Source of the DNA: Craspedostauros australis
Lineage: Eukaryota > Bacillariophyta > Bacillariophyceae > Mastogloiales > Achnanthaceae
DNA: 64,000 bases
Reading direction: 5' to 3'
Assembly (NCBI GenBank): GCA_026770025.1
Contig: JAMXDE010000009.1
Location: 558,001-622,000, forward strand
Positions 40,742 to 50,518 of this stretch are shown piece by piece (the stretch's first letter is position 1; every line of letters begins with the position of its first letter). The position numbers were made by a program, and so were the translations under genes. The notes under the pieces are model-generated. The model searched no databases. It was not told the origin of the DNA and was given only the letters and a program-made list of their open reading frames with translations.

Positions 40742-42229
40742 ATGTACCTACGCAAGACCTCCACGATGACGAGCACCAATACGAACAACACCAACACCGG
40801 CAGTAGCAGCAGCAATGGCAGCAGCGGATCGAAGGGTTCTCAGGCATTGAAGCCATTCGAGTGGCTGTCGGGCGGTCTCTTCTTTGGACGCAGCCAAAAG
40901 GATGGGATCAAGAGCGTGGATTCGTGCAAGGATCCTGCCGTGCTCATCGGTGGGATCCAGGATAGCTTCCAGAATCTGCTGAAGCAGGAGCAGGCAACAG
41001 CGGCGCAGCCCGAAGGGTCAAGCGATGGTCAGGGCGGTGCGAGTGCAGATTCATCCGCGACTGCTCCGGCAACACAGGCACAAAAACCACCACCGTCGTC
41101 GTCGCCGGACGAACCGACAGACGGAGCATTTCTGGAAGCACGTCTGGCCAGATTGCAGTTTCTGCTCTACGATGAGCGCCGCACCACATCGCAGCAGGAT
41201 CTGCGGTGGAGCAACGCCAACACGAGCGTTGCCACATCGACGGCGCAGACCTTGGTGCAGGCGACCTTCGGCGACGATGGCCAGTCCCCGCTGGTTGCTG
41301 CGCTGGTGCGGCACCTTCCCTTACTGCAGTTCGAAAGCAGAAAGCATGTCGCATCGATAGTCAACTACTTGCTGGTTTGCGGGTTGGATGGCTCCGACGC
41401 AGATCTCTACATACCCATCATGGTCGCGTTCGTCCAGTTCGTGGAACGCAGCTTCGATCCGCTCATGTCGGCGCTGCTGCGTGGCTACGTATCGAAGTCG
41501 ACCACGTCGGACGTAGCGCTGCACTGCGGATCCATCTACCGTTCCTGTCTCAAGCACGTCCTTCTGTACCGGCAGCTGGTATCGTCTCCGGAAAGGGTGC
41601 GCCTCTACGTCTACCCCTTCTTGGACACGCTCGTGCATGTCCCCAACTTTGACATATCCAGCGACGCCATGGAGAGCCTGCGGCATGTCCTGACGGCCGG
41701 CTGCGCAGATTCCAGCGGCGCTGGTGGCAGCCTCAGCGGTCCCACCAACACAACCAGCAGCACGGTGGCCGCGATGGCGGAGGAGACGTCCCGTGAATTG
41801 GCGCGCCTTTCGGCGGAATTCCTCACTCGGGATTACAGCGAGATATGGGAGAAACGATTCAACCCCAAGCTCATGTCGGACCAAGCCAACTACATGACCA
41901 AGCGCGTTGCCTTGCAGATTCTCTCGCTCATCCTCCTCACGCGGTCCAACTACGCCATCATGATTCAGTACGTCAATTCGCGGACCAACCTGGTCCTCGT
42001 CATGAAGCTTCTGCGCGATACTTCGCCGCACATCACGTTAGATGCATTCCACGTCTTCAAAGTGTTCGTCGCCAATCCATCCAAGATACCCGAGGTTGTC
42101 AAGATTCTCAAGGATAACCAAGACAAGCTCTGTCGATATTTGGAGACCCTGCACAAAGATCGGGAGGCATCGGACACACAGTTTCGAGACGAGAAGGCGC
42201 TCATCATCAATACGATCCGCGGCCTGTGA
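40742..42229 (+). CDS. MO25 / CAB39 scaffold protein
   Basis: 495 residues; family members are usually about 340, and the excess is a Ser/Asn/Gly-rich N-terminus and a disordered insert (about 85-130). MO25 is an armadillo-like helical scaffold that activates STE20-type kinases and, with STRAD, the LKB1 kinase. I see the Mo25 pattern through the body, and the C-terminal signature near 430-465: Leu-Arg-Asp, then Ala-Phe-His-Val-Phe-Lys-Val-Phe-Val-Ala-Asn-Pro-x-Lys, and Asp-Glu-Lys near the end. The kinase-binding Lys-Pro-Phe also occurs early (about 37-39). ATG codons at 40742 and 40766 are both possible starts. No introns are needed. Confidence 0.92.
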   Translation: MYLRKTSTMTSTNTNNTNTGSSSSNGSSGSKGSQALKPFEWLSGGLFFGRSQKDGIKSVDSCKDPAVLIGGIQDSFQNLLKQEQATAAQPEGSSDGQGGASADSSATAPATQAQKPPPSSSPDEPTDGAFLEARLARLQFLLYDERRTTSQQDLRWSNANTSVATSTAQTLVQATFGDDGQSPLVAALVRHLPLLQFESRKHVASIVNYLLVCGLDGSDADLYIPIMVAFVQFVERSFDPLMSALLRGYVSKSTTSDVALHCGSIYRSCLKHVLLYRQLVSSPERVRLYVYPFLDTLVHVPNFDISSDAMESLRHVLTAGCADSSGAGGSLSGPTNTTSSTVAAMAEETSRELARLSAEFLTRDYSEIWEKRFNPKLMSDQANYMTKRVALQILSLILLTRSNYAIMIQYVNSRTNLVLVMKLLRDTSPHITLDAFHVFKVFVANPSKIPEVVKILKDNQDKLCRYLETLHKDREASDTQFRDEKALIINTIRGL

Positions 42230-42850
42230 TGGTGGACTTGTATCGCAGATGCAAGGAGACAATCAAGAAACATATCTGGTAAAACCACATTACGAGTACT
42301 GGACTCATGTCGCTAATACTTGGCGGTGGGTCGTGGAATTGATCAATACAGTACCCTAGCTCGTACTCCGTGCAATTCTACTTTTCGTACTCGTATGTGC
42401 GTGCGAATGGTGTCGACGCAGCAGGTTGTTGGTGAATGTACATGTACACGTACATGCAATGCCTGCATCACGACCGCTCTTGATGCAGAGTATTTGGAGG
42501 ATGCGACTTAAAGGTGTGTATGGCATCGCTCGTATCCATACTGTTGCTATGATCGATACAGGCCGAGCAGACCGAACAGCGAGTTGTTGTCCCATTGCGC
42601 TTGATGTCGTTGCTGACGCCTGCCGCGACTGTAAGTAGCAAGTCAGAGATACGATTGGATTTGCTACATCCCCACCCTCCGGGCACCCAACATATCGTAT
42701 CCTGGCCGCTGGTACCCACATACTTGTATGAATAGCGCACGTCGACGCTCAGTCGCTTGTACGCATCATGCACAGACTCGTCTCCCCCTCAAATTCCTCA
42801 CATACGTACTCATATACCACAGAAAAGTACACGCTGTACTGGTTCCACCA
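42230..42850. other. Convergent intergenic region between MO25 and the 8-TM protein
   Basis: 620 bp between two 3' ends. It holds TACGAGTA (42291-42298), TACTCGTA (42388-42395) and a TGTACATGTACACGTACATG run near 42435-42456. No gene seen. Confidence 0.4.
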
Positions 42851-45800
42851 TCATACGTAATCGATCTGATACAAACTCAAATGCTTCCGCAGCACGATGC
42901 CAAATCGAAGCACGCTGAGAGCGTACACGATGAAGATCGCCGCCAACGACGCGCTCTGCTTCAGTTGGGTTCGCAGCAATCGCGTCACCTCATCCAACGT
43001 CCATTCCGGGCACTTGTCCTCTGGTCGTTCCGCATCGCACAGTGTGCAGCTGACGTCGCGGTCCACGAAGCAAGCAACGTCGCCGCGCTGATCTTCGGCG
43101 ATCAAGTCGGTTCCCAGATTCGCAGAGAATGACACGGACGCAATGAAGATGGTGGCCAGGATGACAGCGTTGGCCGCCATCACGCCGATGAAGATGGTGA
43201 CCGCGAAATTCTTCCATCGTTTATCGGCGCTGCGTCGGATGGAGAAGGCAGAAAGGAACCATCCTGCCAAGGCAGCCACCATGAACAAACCCGCGGCGAC
43301 CAAGTAGAGCAGCCCCACCCAGGAGTTGTCGGCTCCGGAGCTGGCGCTCAGCAAGGACGACGGCGAATACATGAAGATGGACCCCACCAATGTGCAACCC
43401 GCCGTCGGCAACGTCAGCCATGCCGGGACGTTCGTCTCTCTCGACTTTTGGACGATGGGCTTCGTGATGATGCGTTCCAACGAATTGATCATGAATGCTA
43501 GGAGCACCAGTAGGCAGATTCCCCAAACCCCCATGCAGGTGTAGAAGACCAGCAATGATGTTTCCATTTTGTTTTGCGCTTCGTTCCGAATCCCCGAACA
43601 ATCGGTGCTGCCGAAGTTGGACATGCACCAATCGTCTTCTGTCGCGAAGTCAGGACCGCCATCGAGCGGCACCTTGCACAAGGTTTCCGCCATGCCTTCG
43701 GCGCAGTGTCGGTCTCGGAACCATGACAGCGTCTTCTCCGTCCACCAATGGCGAATCCAAACCGTCGTCACGTTGTGGTAATCGAAGAGGCTGACCGTGA
43801 AGAAGACCTCGGCCGGTATCATCCACAGAACGACCCAGAGATAGCGAATCGCGCCGACCAGATCCACCATTTGGATGACGCGGATCGTGCAGTACGATGT
43901 CATGACGAGGACGCAACCCAGCAAGCCGATGGCGAACACTGAGCCGTTCAAGTTCCAAAAATGCGGCGTACTGCCAATGAAGATGCCACGCTGGTCGTCC
44001 AAGAATAGCACAGTGCATGCCAGATACAGCGCGGCGCCCAGCTGCACCAGCGTCCAGAACGTGCACAGGATATTCAATCTCGTCAATACCGCGCGGTCCG
44101 TGGAGCTGCGTTGCAGTTTGTTTCCGCAGCCTACCCAGAAGCAGGGTGCATGACGCACGAAGGCTGCAGATATCTTGTGCAGTGGTGGCGGACCTTCCGT
44201 GATCCACAGCGGCAGGCGGACATTCCAAACAACGATGGGACCTGCCTCCTGCGAGTCGCCATCATCGGAGGACATGTCACCGACGTCCACATCAGTATGG
44301 GTCGCGGCGCTTTCGTCATGCCGTCTCTTGCCGCTGTTGTTTCTGTTGTTGTGCGGAGCGGATTCCATGCCAGTGGTATCGTGCAGTTCATCGATAGATG
44401 TGGATGATGTTCGAAGCAGATTTATGTCGTTGTCACTGCTGCTGTTGGTGCTGGAAAATCGCGGCCTCAGCTTGACGTCCTCGACGTCGCCATCCATCTG
44501 TATTCGTTTGGCGCCGCTATGGTGCGAATCGGTGGTGGTGAATTCCTCAGACGGCGGCGAAGGTGGGGCCATGTTCTGTCCCCATCTCTGCTTCTGCCTC
44601 ATGGCGCTCGTGGGCGATCTGTTGGAGAAGGATGACTTGCTGTTGTACGTGCCCACGCTCTCCGACGCGTCCATCGTACCGCCGAATGTCACGGAGTTGT
44701 TTTGAGTTTCATTGACAGTCGGGATGGTGCTTTGAGATGCGGTACCGTCGTCGGCGTGGCTGCCGCTGACGTAGGAAGGGTTGGTGACACCAGAAATGGC
44801 GGAGAAGGCGGACGTGGATTTATCGCGTCCCAGATAAGACAGGTTCGGGGTAGCATTTGCTGTGCGGACGGTGTGGTAACTGTGAGGGTCCTGAACGTCG
44901 GGCATGATGTTGGCATCGGCGAAATCGTGAGTGCCGTGGCTGCTTGCTTTGCTGTGAACGCTGCCTCTGGACCATGGCGTTGGCTGGTCAGTGAGGAGGA
45001 CAGGGAACGAACCCTTTTCCGCTGATGATGTGTCCTTGAGAGCTTCGATCACCTCCTCGCCGTGCTGGTGGAAATGCTCCAGCATCGTTTGCTTTTGGAA
45101 ATGGTCGTCCAAGGACGTGGAGCTCAGTCGTTTGGTCCTCCGGTTGGCACCGGCATCTGCGTCGGCGCGGCCGCGAGCATCATCTCCGTCGTTGTAGCTC
45201 TCGCTTTCATCGTCGTCGTCATCAAAACCAACGCTGTCATCGTCATCAAGATCGTCACTCCCGAATTCCTGATACCGTTGGACTGGAGAATGTCTGTCAT
45301 TGTTGCTGCTGCCATAGCGACGGCGGTCGTACTCGTTATCAGCATCGTCGTCGTCATGGTCGGTGTCATCATCGATCGTATTTGTGACGCTGTCCATGAT
45401 GCTGCCGCTGTTGTGCACCACACTATCGTTCATGGTGCTGCTGCGGTCCGTTCCGGTTTCGCTCTCCTCGCTGAACTCCGGTATCGCGGGTGTATCAAAG
45501 TTTGGCGGGCTGGCGTGATCCCTGGAGGTGGAATGATGCAGCCCCATCATGCTGTCCATGTGTTCGTCACCCAGCGAGGAACCATTGCCGCTCATGTTGC
45601 GACCTCCAAGCGGCCGCAGATTCCCCGAATCGAAGAGGCTGCTGCCGGATAAGCTCGTGTTTTCGCGCAGGCTCTTTGCGCTGGCTTGCAGCTGGGATAT
45701 GCTGTCGGTGTGTTCGTCTGATGGTATCTGTTGTCGCTGTTGTTGTTGCTGCTGCTGCTGTTGTTGCCTTTGGCGTTCCTGCTGCAATTGCTGATGCTGC

Positions 45801-46105
45801 TGCTGTTCCAACCAGCTCGGTCGCGCCCTGAGACGCGCGCTGACATCGTCGGAGCTGCCGCTGTTGGAGTACGTCAAACCCATCTCCTCGCTGCTCCTGC
45901 TTGGGGTTTCATCGTGGAAGCTTTCCTCGTCAATGTTAGCAAAGTGCGGGAAGCTGTCTTCATCAGCCCTGTGCATGCTGTCCGATTCGTCGTGCTCATC
46001 GGAGTCACCTTCCTGTTCATGCAGCGGTGACAGGGTGGTGGCATAGTGCATGCGTTCCGAGTTGCCCACGGGGCTGTCCTCGCCGAGGGAATGGTGATGG
46101 TCCAT
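42851..46105 (-). CDS. Large membrane protein: disordered poly-Gln N-terminus and eight C-terminal membrane spans, unknown function
   Basis: 1,084 residues from the ATG at 46105. The first ~610 are disordered and acidic (Ser, Asp, His, Gln rich) with a poly-Gln run near residues 105-125 encoded by a CTG/TTG-type repeat at 45730-45790. From about 650 on there are eight hydrophobic segments. Between spans 3 and 4 lies a loop with four cysteines (including Trp-Cys-Met-Ser-Asn-Phe and Thr-Asp-Cys) and between 7 and 8 another with a Cys-x-x-Cys and further cysteines, both likely outside or lumenal and disulphide-bonded. The arrangement recalls tetraspanin-like or sensor-type membrane proteins, but I do not recognise the family. 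The phosphorylatable N-terminus suggests regulation from the cytosol. Confidence 0.75.
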   Translation of the reverse strand: MDHHHSLGEDSPVGNSERMHYATTLSPLHEQEGDSDEHDESDSMHRADEDSFPHFANIDEESFHDETPSRSSEEMGLTYSNSGSSDDVSARLRARPSWLEQQQHQQLQQERQRQQQQQQQQQQRQQIPSDEHTDSISQLQASAKSLRENTSLSGSSLFDSGNLRPLGGRNMSGNGSSLGDEHMDSMMGLHHSTSRDHASPPNFDTPAIPEFSEESETGTDRSSTMNDSVVHNSGSIMDSVTNTIDDDTDHDDDDADNEYDRRRYGSSNNDRHSPVQRYQEFGSDDLDDDDSVGFDDDDDESESYNDGDDARGRADADAGANRRTKRLSSTSLDDHFQKQTMLEHFHQHGEEVIEALKDTSSAEKGSFPVLLTDQPTPWSRGSVHSKASSHGTHDFADANIMPDVQDPHSYHTVRTANATPNLSYLGRDKSTSAFSAISGVTNPSYVSGSHADDGTASQSTIPTVNETQNNSVTFGGTMDASESVGTYNSKSSFSNRSPTSAMRQKQRWGQNMAPPSPPSEEFTTTDSHHSGAKRIQMDGDVEDVKLRPRFSSTNSSSDNDINLLRTSSTSIDELHDTTGMESAPHNNRNNSGKRRHDESAATHTDVDVGDMSSDDGDSQEAGPIVVWNVRLPLWITEGPPPLHKISAAFVRHAPCFWVGCGNKLQRSSTDRAVLTRLNILCTFWTLVQLGAALYLACTVLFLDDQRGIFIGSTPHFWNLNGSVFAIGLLGCVLVMTSYCTIRVIQMVDLVGAIRYLWVVLWMIPAEVFFTVSLFDYHNVTTVWIRHWWTEKTLSWFRDRHCAEGMAETLCKVPLDGGPDFATEDDWCMSNFGSTDCSGIRNEAQNKMETSLLVFYTCMGVWGICLLVLLAFMINSLERIITKPIVQKSRETNVPAWLTLPTAGCTLVGSIFMYSPSSLLSASSGADNSWVGLLYLVAAGLFMVAALAGWFLSAFSIRRSADKRWKNFAVTIFIGVMAANAVILATIFIASVSFSANLGTDLIAEDQRGDVACFVDRDVSCTLCDAERPEDKCPEWTLDEVTRLLRTQLKQSASLAAIFIVYALSVLRFGIVLRKHLSLYQIDYV

Positions 46106-47109
46106 GATGCCGTTGATGATGCTGTTTGTGATGCAGATTGGATTGAGGTTGTTCTGGTGCTGAAGTTGTGCCGAAGAGGCTTCCGAGTTGACAGTCCAGC
46201 AGCTAAGGTCAGTCAGTCAGCCCGCCAGCCAGCCAGCAAACCAGCCAGTAAGGACAGAGACTGTGTGGAATAGGCCGTATAATAATAGAGAAGAGTCGAG
46301 TCCGGAGTCTGGATTACCTCACCGTTGGCTCCAAGGCTTTGCTTGTGACTCTGATCCACCCAACCGTGTGTCTTGGAGGCGTTCCAGCAGTGGACGTGCC
46401 GATCGATGTCTTTTGAGTTTTGCTCTCTGCTCTTTTTCTTTGTTATCAACCGATTGGCTCCCTGCGCGTCACTTCACTTCACGCTACTCTGTTCTGCTCT
46501 GTTCTACTCTACTGCCTCCTTGCTCAAATCTTGTTGTCGGATGAGTGTCAGTGTCAGCGTCAGTGTCAGTGTTAGTGTCTGTCCTGAAGCCATTCATCCC
46601 ACGCAAGAGGTCATCAATGCAGCACTCGTTCGTATGATCGAGGGGAGCACGGCAATACCAATCGAGGCGCTGGCGGATGTATTTGACCTGCCTGCTGTTC
46701 CTTTTGCACGCTGCTGTTTCTTGTGATGGCGACCACCACACAAGCCACGAGGGTACTTCTGTGTCGCGAAGAGCGGAGAGGTCGGCGGCTCTCCCTCCTT
46801 GTTCTGTGTTTCGCGGAAGATGGCGAAGTGTCGTCGGTTTTGATTGTCGGGGTGAAATGTCTCCTCTGTTGCTTCATGACGATTCGTCGCGTCCATCACT
46901 CGTTTCGTTGGGTCATGGATAAACGGTTTCGGTTGTCGCACCGTGACCCATTGATTCGAATGGATCGGTTCATGATTGGGACAGGTCGCACACAATTCCC
47001 TTCACGATCACCAATCGTGACGTCAGCGTGATGGGCGAATTCTCCATCCGTCTCCTTTCGTGACGCGACTGCGAAGAGACGCGTCGGATGACAATGTTGC
47101 GCACAAGCG
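46106..47109. other. Divergent intergenic region between the 8-TM protein and the RsmJ-type gene
   Basis: 1 kb. It holds CCAG tetranucleotide repeats (46187-46243), a GTCAGT hexamer repeat (46549-46574) and a palindromic TGACGTCA (47018-47025). Open frames here are low-complexity artefacts. Confidence 0.45.
47018..47025. promoter_or_regulatory. CRE-like palindrome TGACGTCA
   Basis: A perfect 8-bp bZIP-type site 85 bp before the RsmJ-type ATG, in the divergent promoter region. bZIP factors bind TGACGT-type sites in CO2/cAMP-responsive diatom promoters; function here is inference. Confidence 0.3.
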
Positions 47110-48657
47110 ATGATCATCGAGCACAACGCCAGTCTACATTCTTGGGATCAGGAGGTCAGATGGTACCCACGTCGCGCTTCCCGACCATACCACGCAATCA
47201 TGACGCATTACAATGGGCAAGCCAGTACCAACGCTGGCCTGCTGCTGATACGGGTCTTTCTGATGTGCATCAGCTGCGCGCAGCCAGGCTCATGTTGGAA
47301 CGCAGTCGGTAGTGGATTGGAACACAACATCGGTGATGCACGATGTCACTCATCGTCGCATTCGTGCGAGTGCGTGCACTCACGCCAATGCCGATCAATC
47401 CAAAAGACGAGGAGCGCTCGCATTCGCACAGGTTATGCGATGTCCAGTTCAGCGCTGTCGTCATCTTCCAATGACCTAACGACGGCTGACATCTCGAGAA
47501 GTAAAACGAACGATCAGATGTCAAGCTCTCGTCGGCACGTCTGTATAGTTCTCGATGATTCCATCCGAGCATACTGCGCGCCAGGAACTGAAACCAGTTC
47601 TGACTCTGAGCTAACGCAAGGGACAAACGCCGACCTGCAACGTCAGGCGCTGGAGTATGCCGAATCCATAGCGCGATCGCTCTCGATTGAGTTCTACCAT
47701 CACGAAGCTGACCTGAATCAGCGCCTGCAGGACCCTTCGAATGCCAATCCATATACCCATGTGCTTCGAGTATCCGCCTACGATCGTGGTTCGTTGCGAT
47801 GCCCAGTATTGACAATTGAGACCTGCAGCAGCGCCGCCGCCAATAACAACGGTGCTGGCGACAATAGCAACAGAAATGCGAGACGCAAAAGCAAGAACCA
47901 TCGACGCAAAGGCAAACCAGAGGCGTCGTCCTTCGTCGACCTGTGCCCGCCGCGCAACAGCCGCATGAGCAAACGAGTGCACGGCGAGCTCGGCAAGGAC
48001 ATGCTGCTGAAGGCCATCGCGATACCCAAGCAACGAACGACGCACGGCACCACCATCGTCGACATGACGGCCGGCTTCGCCCAGGATTCTCTGACGATGG
48101 CCTTGTCCGGCAGCAACGTGCAGCATGTATGTATGATTGAGCGCGATCCGATCGTGGCGACGCTGTTGCAGGACGCGATGCGGCGTCTCACGGTGCTTGC
48201 GGCATCGACGGAACCCGAAGCGGAGATCGCCAAAGGTCTGTGTGACGTCCTGTCGCTGCATCGTGGAGATGGTGCCGATGTTTTGCCATCCCTGATTCAG
48301 AGCGAGACGATTGGTTTGCCAGACATTGTGTACTTGGATCCCATGTTCCCGCCGAGGACGAAATCTGCGGCAGTCAAGAAGAACATGAAACTCTTGCACG
48401 ATCTGCTCGGGACGCAACGGCAGCAAGTGAAGCAACATAGCGAGGCATTTGAGGGTGAAGATGTCTCGACATCAGAACCCCAAATGAGCACGGAGGAGCA
48501 GGAAGCTCGGATACTCAAGGCTGCGCTGCAATACGCGCAGTGCAAGGTCGTTGTGAAGCGACCGATACGCGCAGCGACCATTGGCAACGCTGAATCCGTC
48601 CAACCATCGTACTCTGTAGATGGGTCGACGAATCGTTTTGATGTGTATTACACGTAG
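47110..48657 (+). CDS. RsmJ-type 16S rRNA guanine-N2 methyltransferase
   Basis: 515 residues from 47110, with in-frame ATGs also at 47200 and 47440; the conserved domain begins only near residue 190. RsmJ (YhiQ) methylates G1516 of bacterial small-subunit rRNA. In order I see a Leu-Gly-Lys-Asp/Lys-Ala region, the SAM-binding Val-Asp-Met-Thr-Ala-Gly-Phe-Ala-Gln-Asp-Ser, Ile-Glu-Arg-Asp-Pro at the end of the next strand, the catalytic Tyr-Leu-Asp-Pro-Met-Phe-Pro followed by Lys-Ser-Ala-x-Val-Lys-Lys, and Val-Val-Val-Lys-Arg-Pro near the C-terminus, all as in the bacterial enzyme. A Ser/Asn-rich insert splits the N-terminal part. A bacterial rRNA enzyme in the nucleus should act in plastid or mitochondrion, but the N-terminus has no clear ASAF signal; a hydrophobic stretch at 43-56 could be a poor signal. 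Confidence 0.85.
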   Translation: MIIEHNASLHSWDQEVRWYPRRASRPYHAIMTHYNGQASTNAGLLLIRVFLMCISCAQPGSCWNAVGSGLEHNIGDARCHSSSHSCECVHSRQCRSIQKTRSARIRTGYAMSSSALSSSSNDLTTADISRSKTNDQMSSSRRHVCIVLDDSIRAYCAPGTETSSDSELTQGTNADLQRQALEYAESIARSLSIEFYHHEADLNQRLQDPSNANPYTHVLRVSAYDRGSLRCPVLTIETCSSAAANNNGAGDNSNRNARRKSKNHRRKGKPEASSFVDLCPPRNSRMSKRVHGELGKDMLLKAIAIPKQRTTHGTTIVDMTAGFAQDSLTMALSGSNVQHVCMIERDPIVATLLQDAMRRLTVLAASTEPEAEIAKGLCDVLSLHRGDGADVLPSLIQSETIGLPDIVYLDPMFPPRTKSAAVKKNMKLLHDLLGTQRQQVKQHSEAFEGEDVSTSEPQMSTEEQEARILKAALQYAQCKVVVKRPIRAATIGNAESVQPSYSVDGSTNRFDVYYT

Positions 48658-49101
48658 ATTGAATAGTGCCACTCTACGACTAGAGCTGTCATTATCAATG
48701 GATGCTTATGCACACGTGTGTGCCTGTAGATGGAGCATGAATGTGCAATCTAAAAGGGAACGCTGGACTTACATGTTATTGACCCTTCCTTCATTCGAGT
48801 GGAATAGGAGCACGCTCCGGAGAGAATCATTCAACGTAGGTAGTTTGTAGCAGTCGGCCGAGTCCAACTTCGACCGATTCCGTGCTGAAGTGGAGAGTTT
48901 CATGATCGCTCCCCTTGTGAGCTAACGCGACAACAGCTACACCATCGGACACGATCATTGATCATGGCCGATGCCATCAAAGCCTTCGGCAACACTTCGG
49001 TAACACTTCGGTAACACTTCGATAACACTTCGATAACACTTCGATAACAGAAGAGAATGCGAGCATAATAGAGCATATCCACATTCAATGCAAACGGAGA
49101 G
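48658..49101. other. Intergenic region with an 11-bp tandem repeat upstream of the IMPACT gene
   Basis: 443 bp. It includes five tandem AACACTTCGGT/AACACTTCGAT units at 48991-49045, ending 56 bp before the next ATG. No gene seen. Confidence 0.5.
48991..49045. repeat. 11-bp tandem repeat, five units
   Basis: Two AACACTTCGGT units followed by three AACACTTCGAT units, flanked by partial copies. The 11-bp period is close to one DNA turn. Confidence 0.8.
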
Positions 49102-50154
49102 ATGGACGACGACAGCGATCAGAGCCGACAGGTGCAGGAATTGGAGGCACTCCAGGCTGTGTACGGAGACGAGGTTGTGGAGGTCATCCCGAATACATCG
49201 TCCTGGAAGATCCAGGTGGCGTCCAACGTGGTGCTGGAGCTGAAGCTGCCACACGATTACCCCTCCAGAAATCCACCGACGCCGACGTTGCGTGCCAAGC
49301 CGTGGATATTGGGTGATAGCCAGATCGGCGATCTCACGCAGGACATGCTAGATTTGTGGGATGCGGATATGGAGATCGCGATCGTGTGGGCCGAATATTG
49401 CAGGACGGCGTTGGAAGAGCAGCAGCAGCAGATTAATGCAGATGGCGACAGAAGCGACGACCAGCATCATGGTGATGATGATGATGATGATGATGATGAT
49501 GCCAACAATCCACAAGAACCAGGAATACAGCAGCCACAGCATGCCGCCGAATCGGCGACGGCTGACACAAGGGACGCAACCCAGACCTTCCAACCACCCA
49601 CATCGCGGTACGGACAACCGACACGGCACTTCCAGACCTCCATCATCCACGACGATGCCTACCGACGAGAGATCCATCACGGGTCACCTTTCCATCCACC
49701 CAAGAGCGGGCCATCGGAAACCATGATCGCCCACGTGGCGTCAGTCACGTGCATGCAGCATGTGCAATGGGTGCTGGCCGATTTGCTCTTCAACGACAAG
49801 AAGGTTGCCAAGGCGGCGCACAACATGATCGCGTATCGGTTCCATGATGCCGAACGCAATTGCATGGTATCGGACAATGATGACGACGGCGAGAAAGGTT
49901 CGGGCATGAAGTTGGCGGCCTTGCTGGAGATGTCGAATGCGGAGAATGTCATCGTCGTGGTTTCCAGATGGTTTGGAGGCGTGCTGTTAGGGCCCAGTCG
50001 GTTCAAGCACATTGCCACCACGGCGCGTGACGCTTTGGTGGAAGCTGGGCACATTGTGAAGAACAGACACGAGAAGGGCAGTGCCAGTGGTGGAAGCGGC
50101 GGCGGCAGTGCAGGCAACGCCAAGGGTAGCAAGCGAGGGGGCGGCAAACGATAG
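49102..50154 (+). CDS. RWD-IMPACT protein (GCN2 regulator, Yih1-like)
   Basis: 350 residues. Residues about 7-115 form an RWD domain (Glu-x-Glu-Ala-Leu-x-Ala-Val-Tyr-Gly-Asp start, Tyr-Pro-x-x-x-Pro-Pro in the middle). A disordered linker carries a run of nine Asp encoded by a (GAT)9 microsatellite (49474-49500). The C-terminal domain is IMPACT/UPF0029, with Gly-x-x-Met-Lys-Leu-Ala-Ala-Leu-Leu, Val-Val-Val-Ser-Arg-Trp-Phe-Gly-Gly-Val-Leu-Leu-Gly-Pro-x-Arg-Phe and the following Ile-x-x-x-Ala-Arg. In yeast and mammals such proteins bind GCN1 through the RWD domain and limit GCN2 activation, modulating eIF2alpha phosphorylation under amino-acid starvation. The tail is Gly/Lys-rich. Length is close to the family norm of 260-320 apart from the linker. 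Confidence 0.92.
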   Translation: MDDDSDQSRQVQELEALQAVYGDEVVEVIPNTSSWKIQVASNVVLELKLPHDYPSRNPPTPTLRAKPWILGDSQIGDLTQDMLDLWDADMEIAIVWAEYCRTALEEQQQQINADGDRSDDQHHGDDDDDDDDDANNPQEPGIQQPQHAAESATADTRDATQTFQPPTSRYGQPTRHFQTSIIHDDAYRREIHHGSPFHPPKSGPSETMIAHVASVTCMQHVQWVLADLLFNDKKVAKAAHNMIAYRFHDAERNCMVSDNDDDGEKGSGMKLAALLEMSNAENVIVVVSRWFGGVLLGPSRFKHIATTARDALVEAGHIVKNRHEKGSASGGSGGGSAGNAKGSKRGGGKR

Positions 50155-50518
50155 CAGCATCGTGTGGTCAATGCAGCCCTCTGTACGAATTTGACGACGA
50201 AAGCAATAGAGACGAGGAATGCATGCAATGGCAGAATAGACGCACGGATGATGTATGGTCAATGTACTATTATGCAGGGTAACACAAGTGACGTGCGATT
50301 GCCAGCACGACTACAGCAGCAGGATCATTCCAATAGCACCGTGCTGTCATGCTGCTCGTACCTTGGAATACCCATCCAAACCAGGACTCGCATACCAGTA
50401 CAATAACACAGAAATCATTCTAACATTGATCAAGTACTCTGTGGAAAGAGCAAACTGACTCATTTATCTCTGTTGCAACAGCCTCTAATTGTGTTTTTTT
50501 GATGAACCTTGAATGCCA
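50155..50518. other. Convergent 3' region between the IMPACT gene and the transporter
   Basis: 364 bp between two stop codons; AT-rich near 50400-50500 with a T7 run at 50494-50500. No gene seen. Confidence 0.4.

Noticed and set aside
45124..45423. Met/Thr-rich minus-strand frame
   Set aside because: Out-of-frame reading of the Asp-rich (GAT/CAT) part of the 8-TM protein gene.
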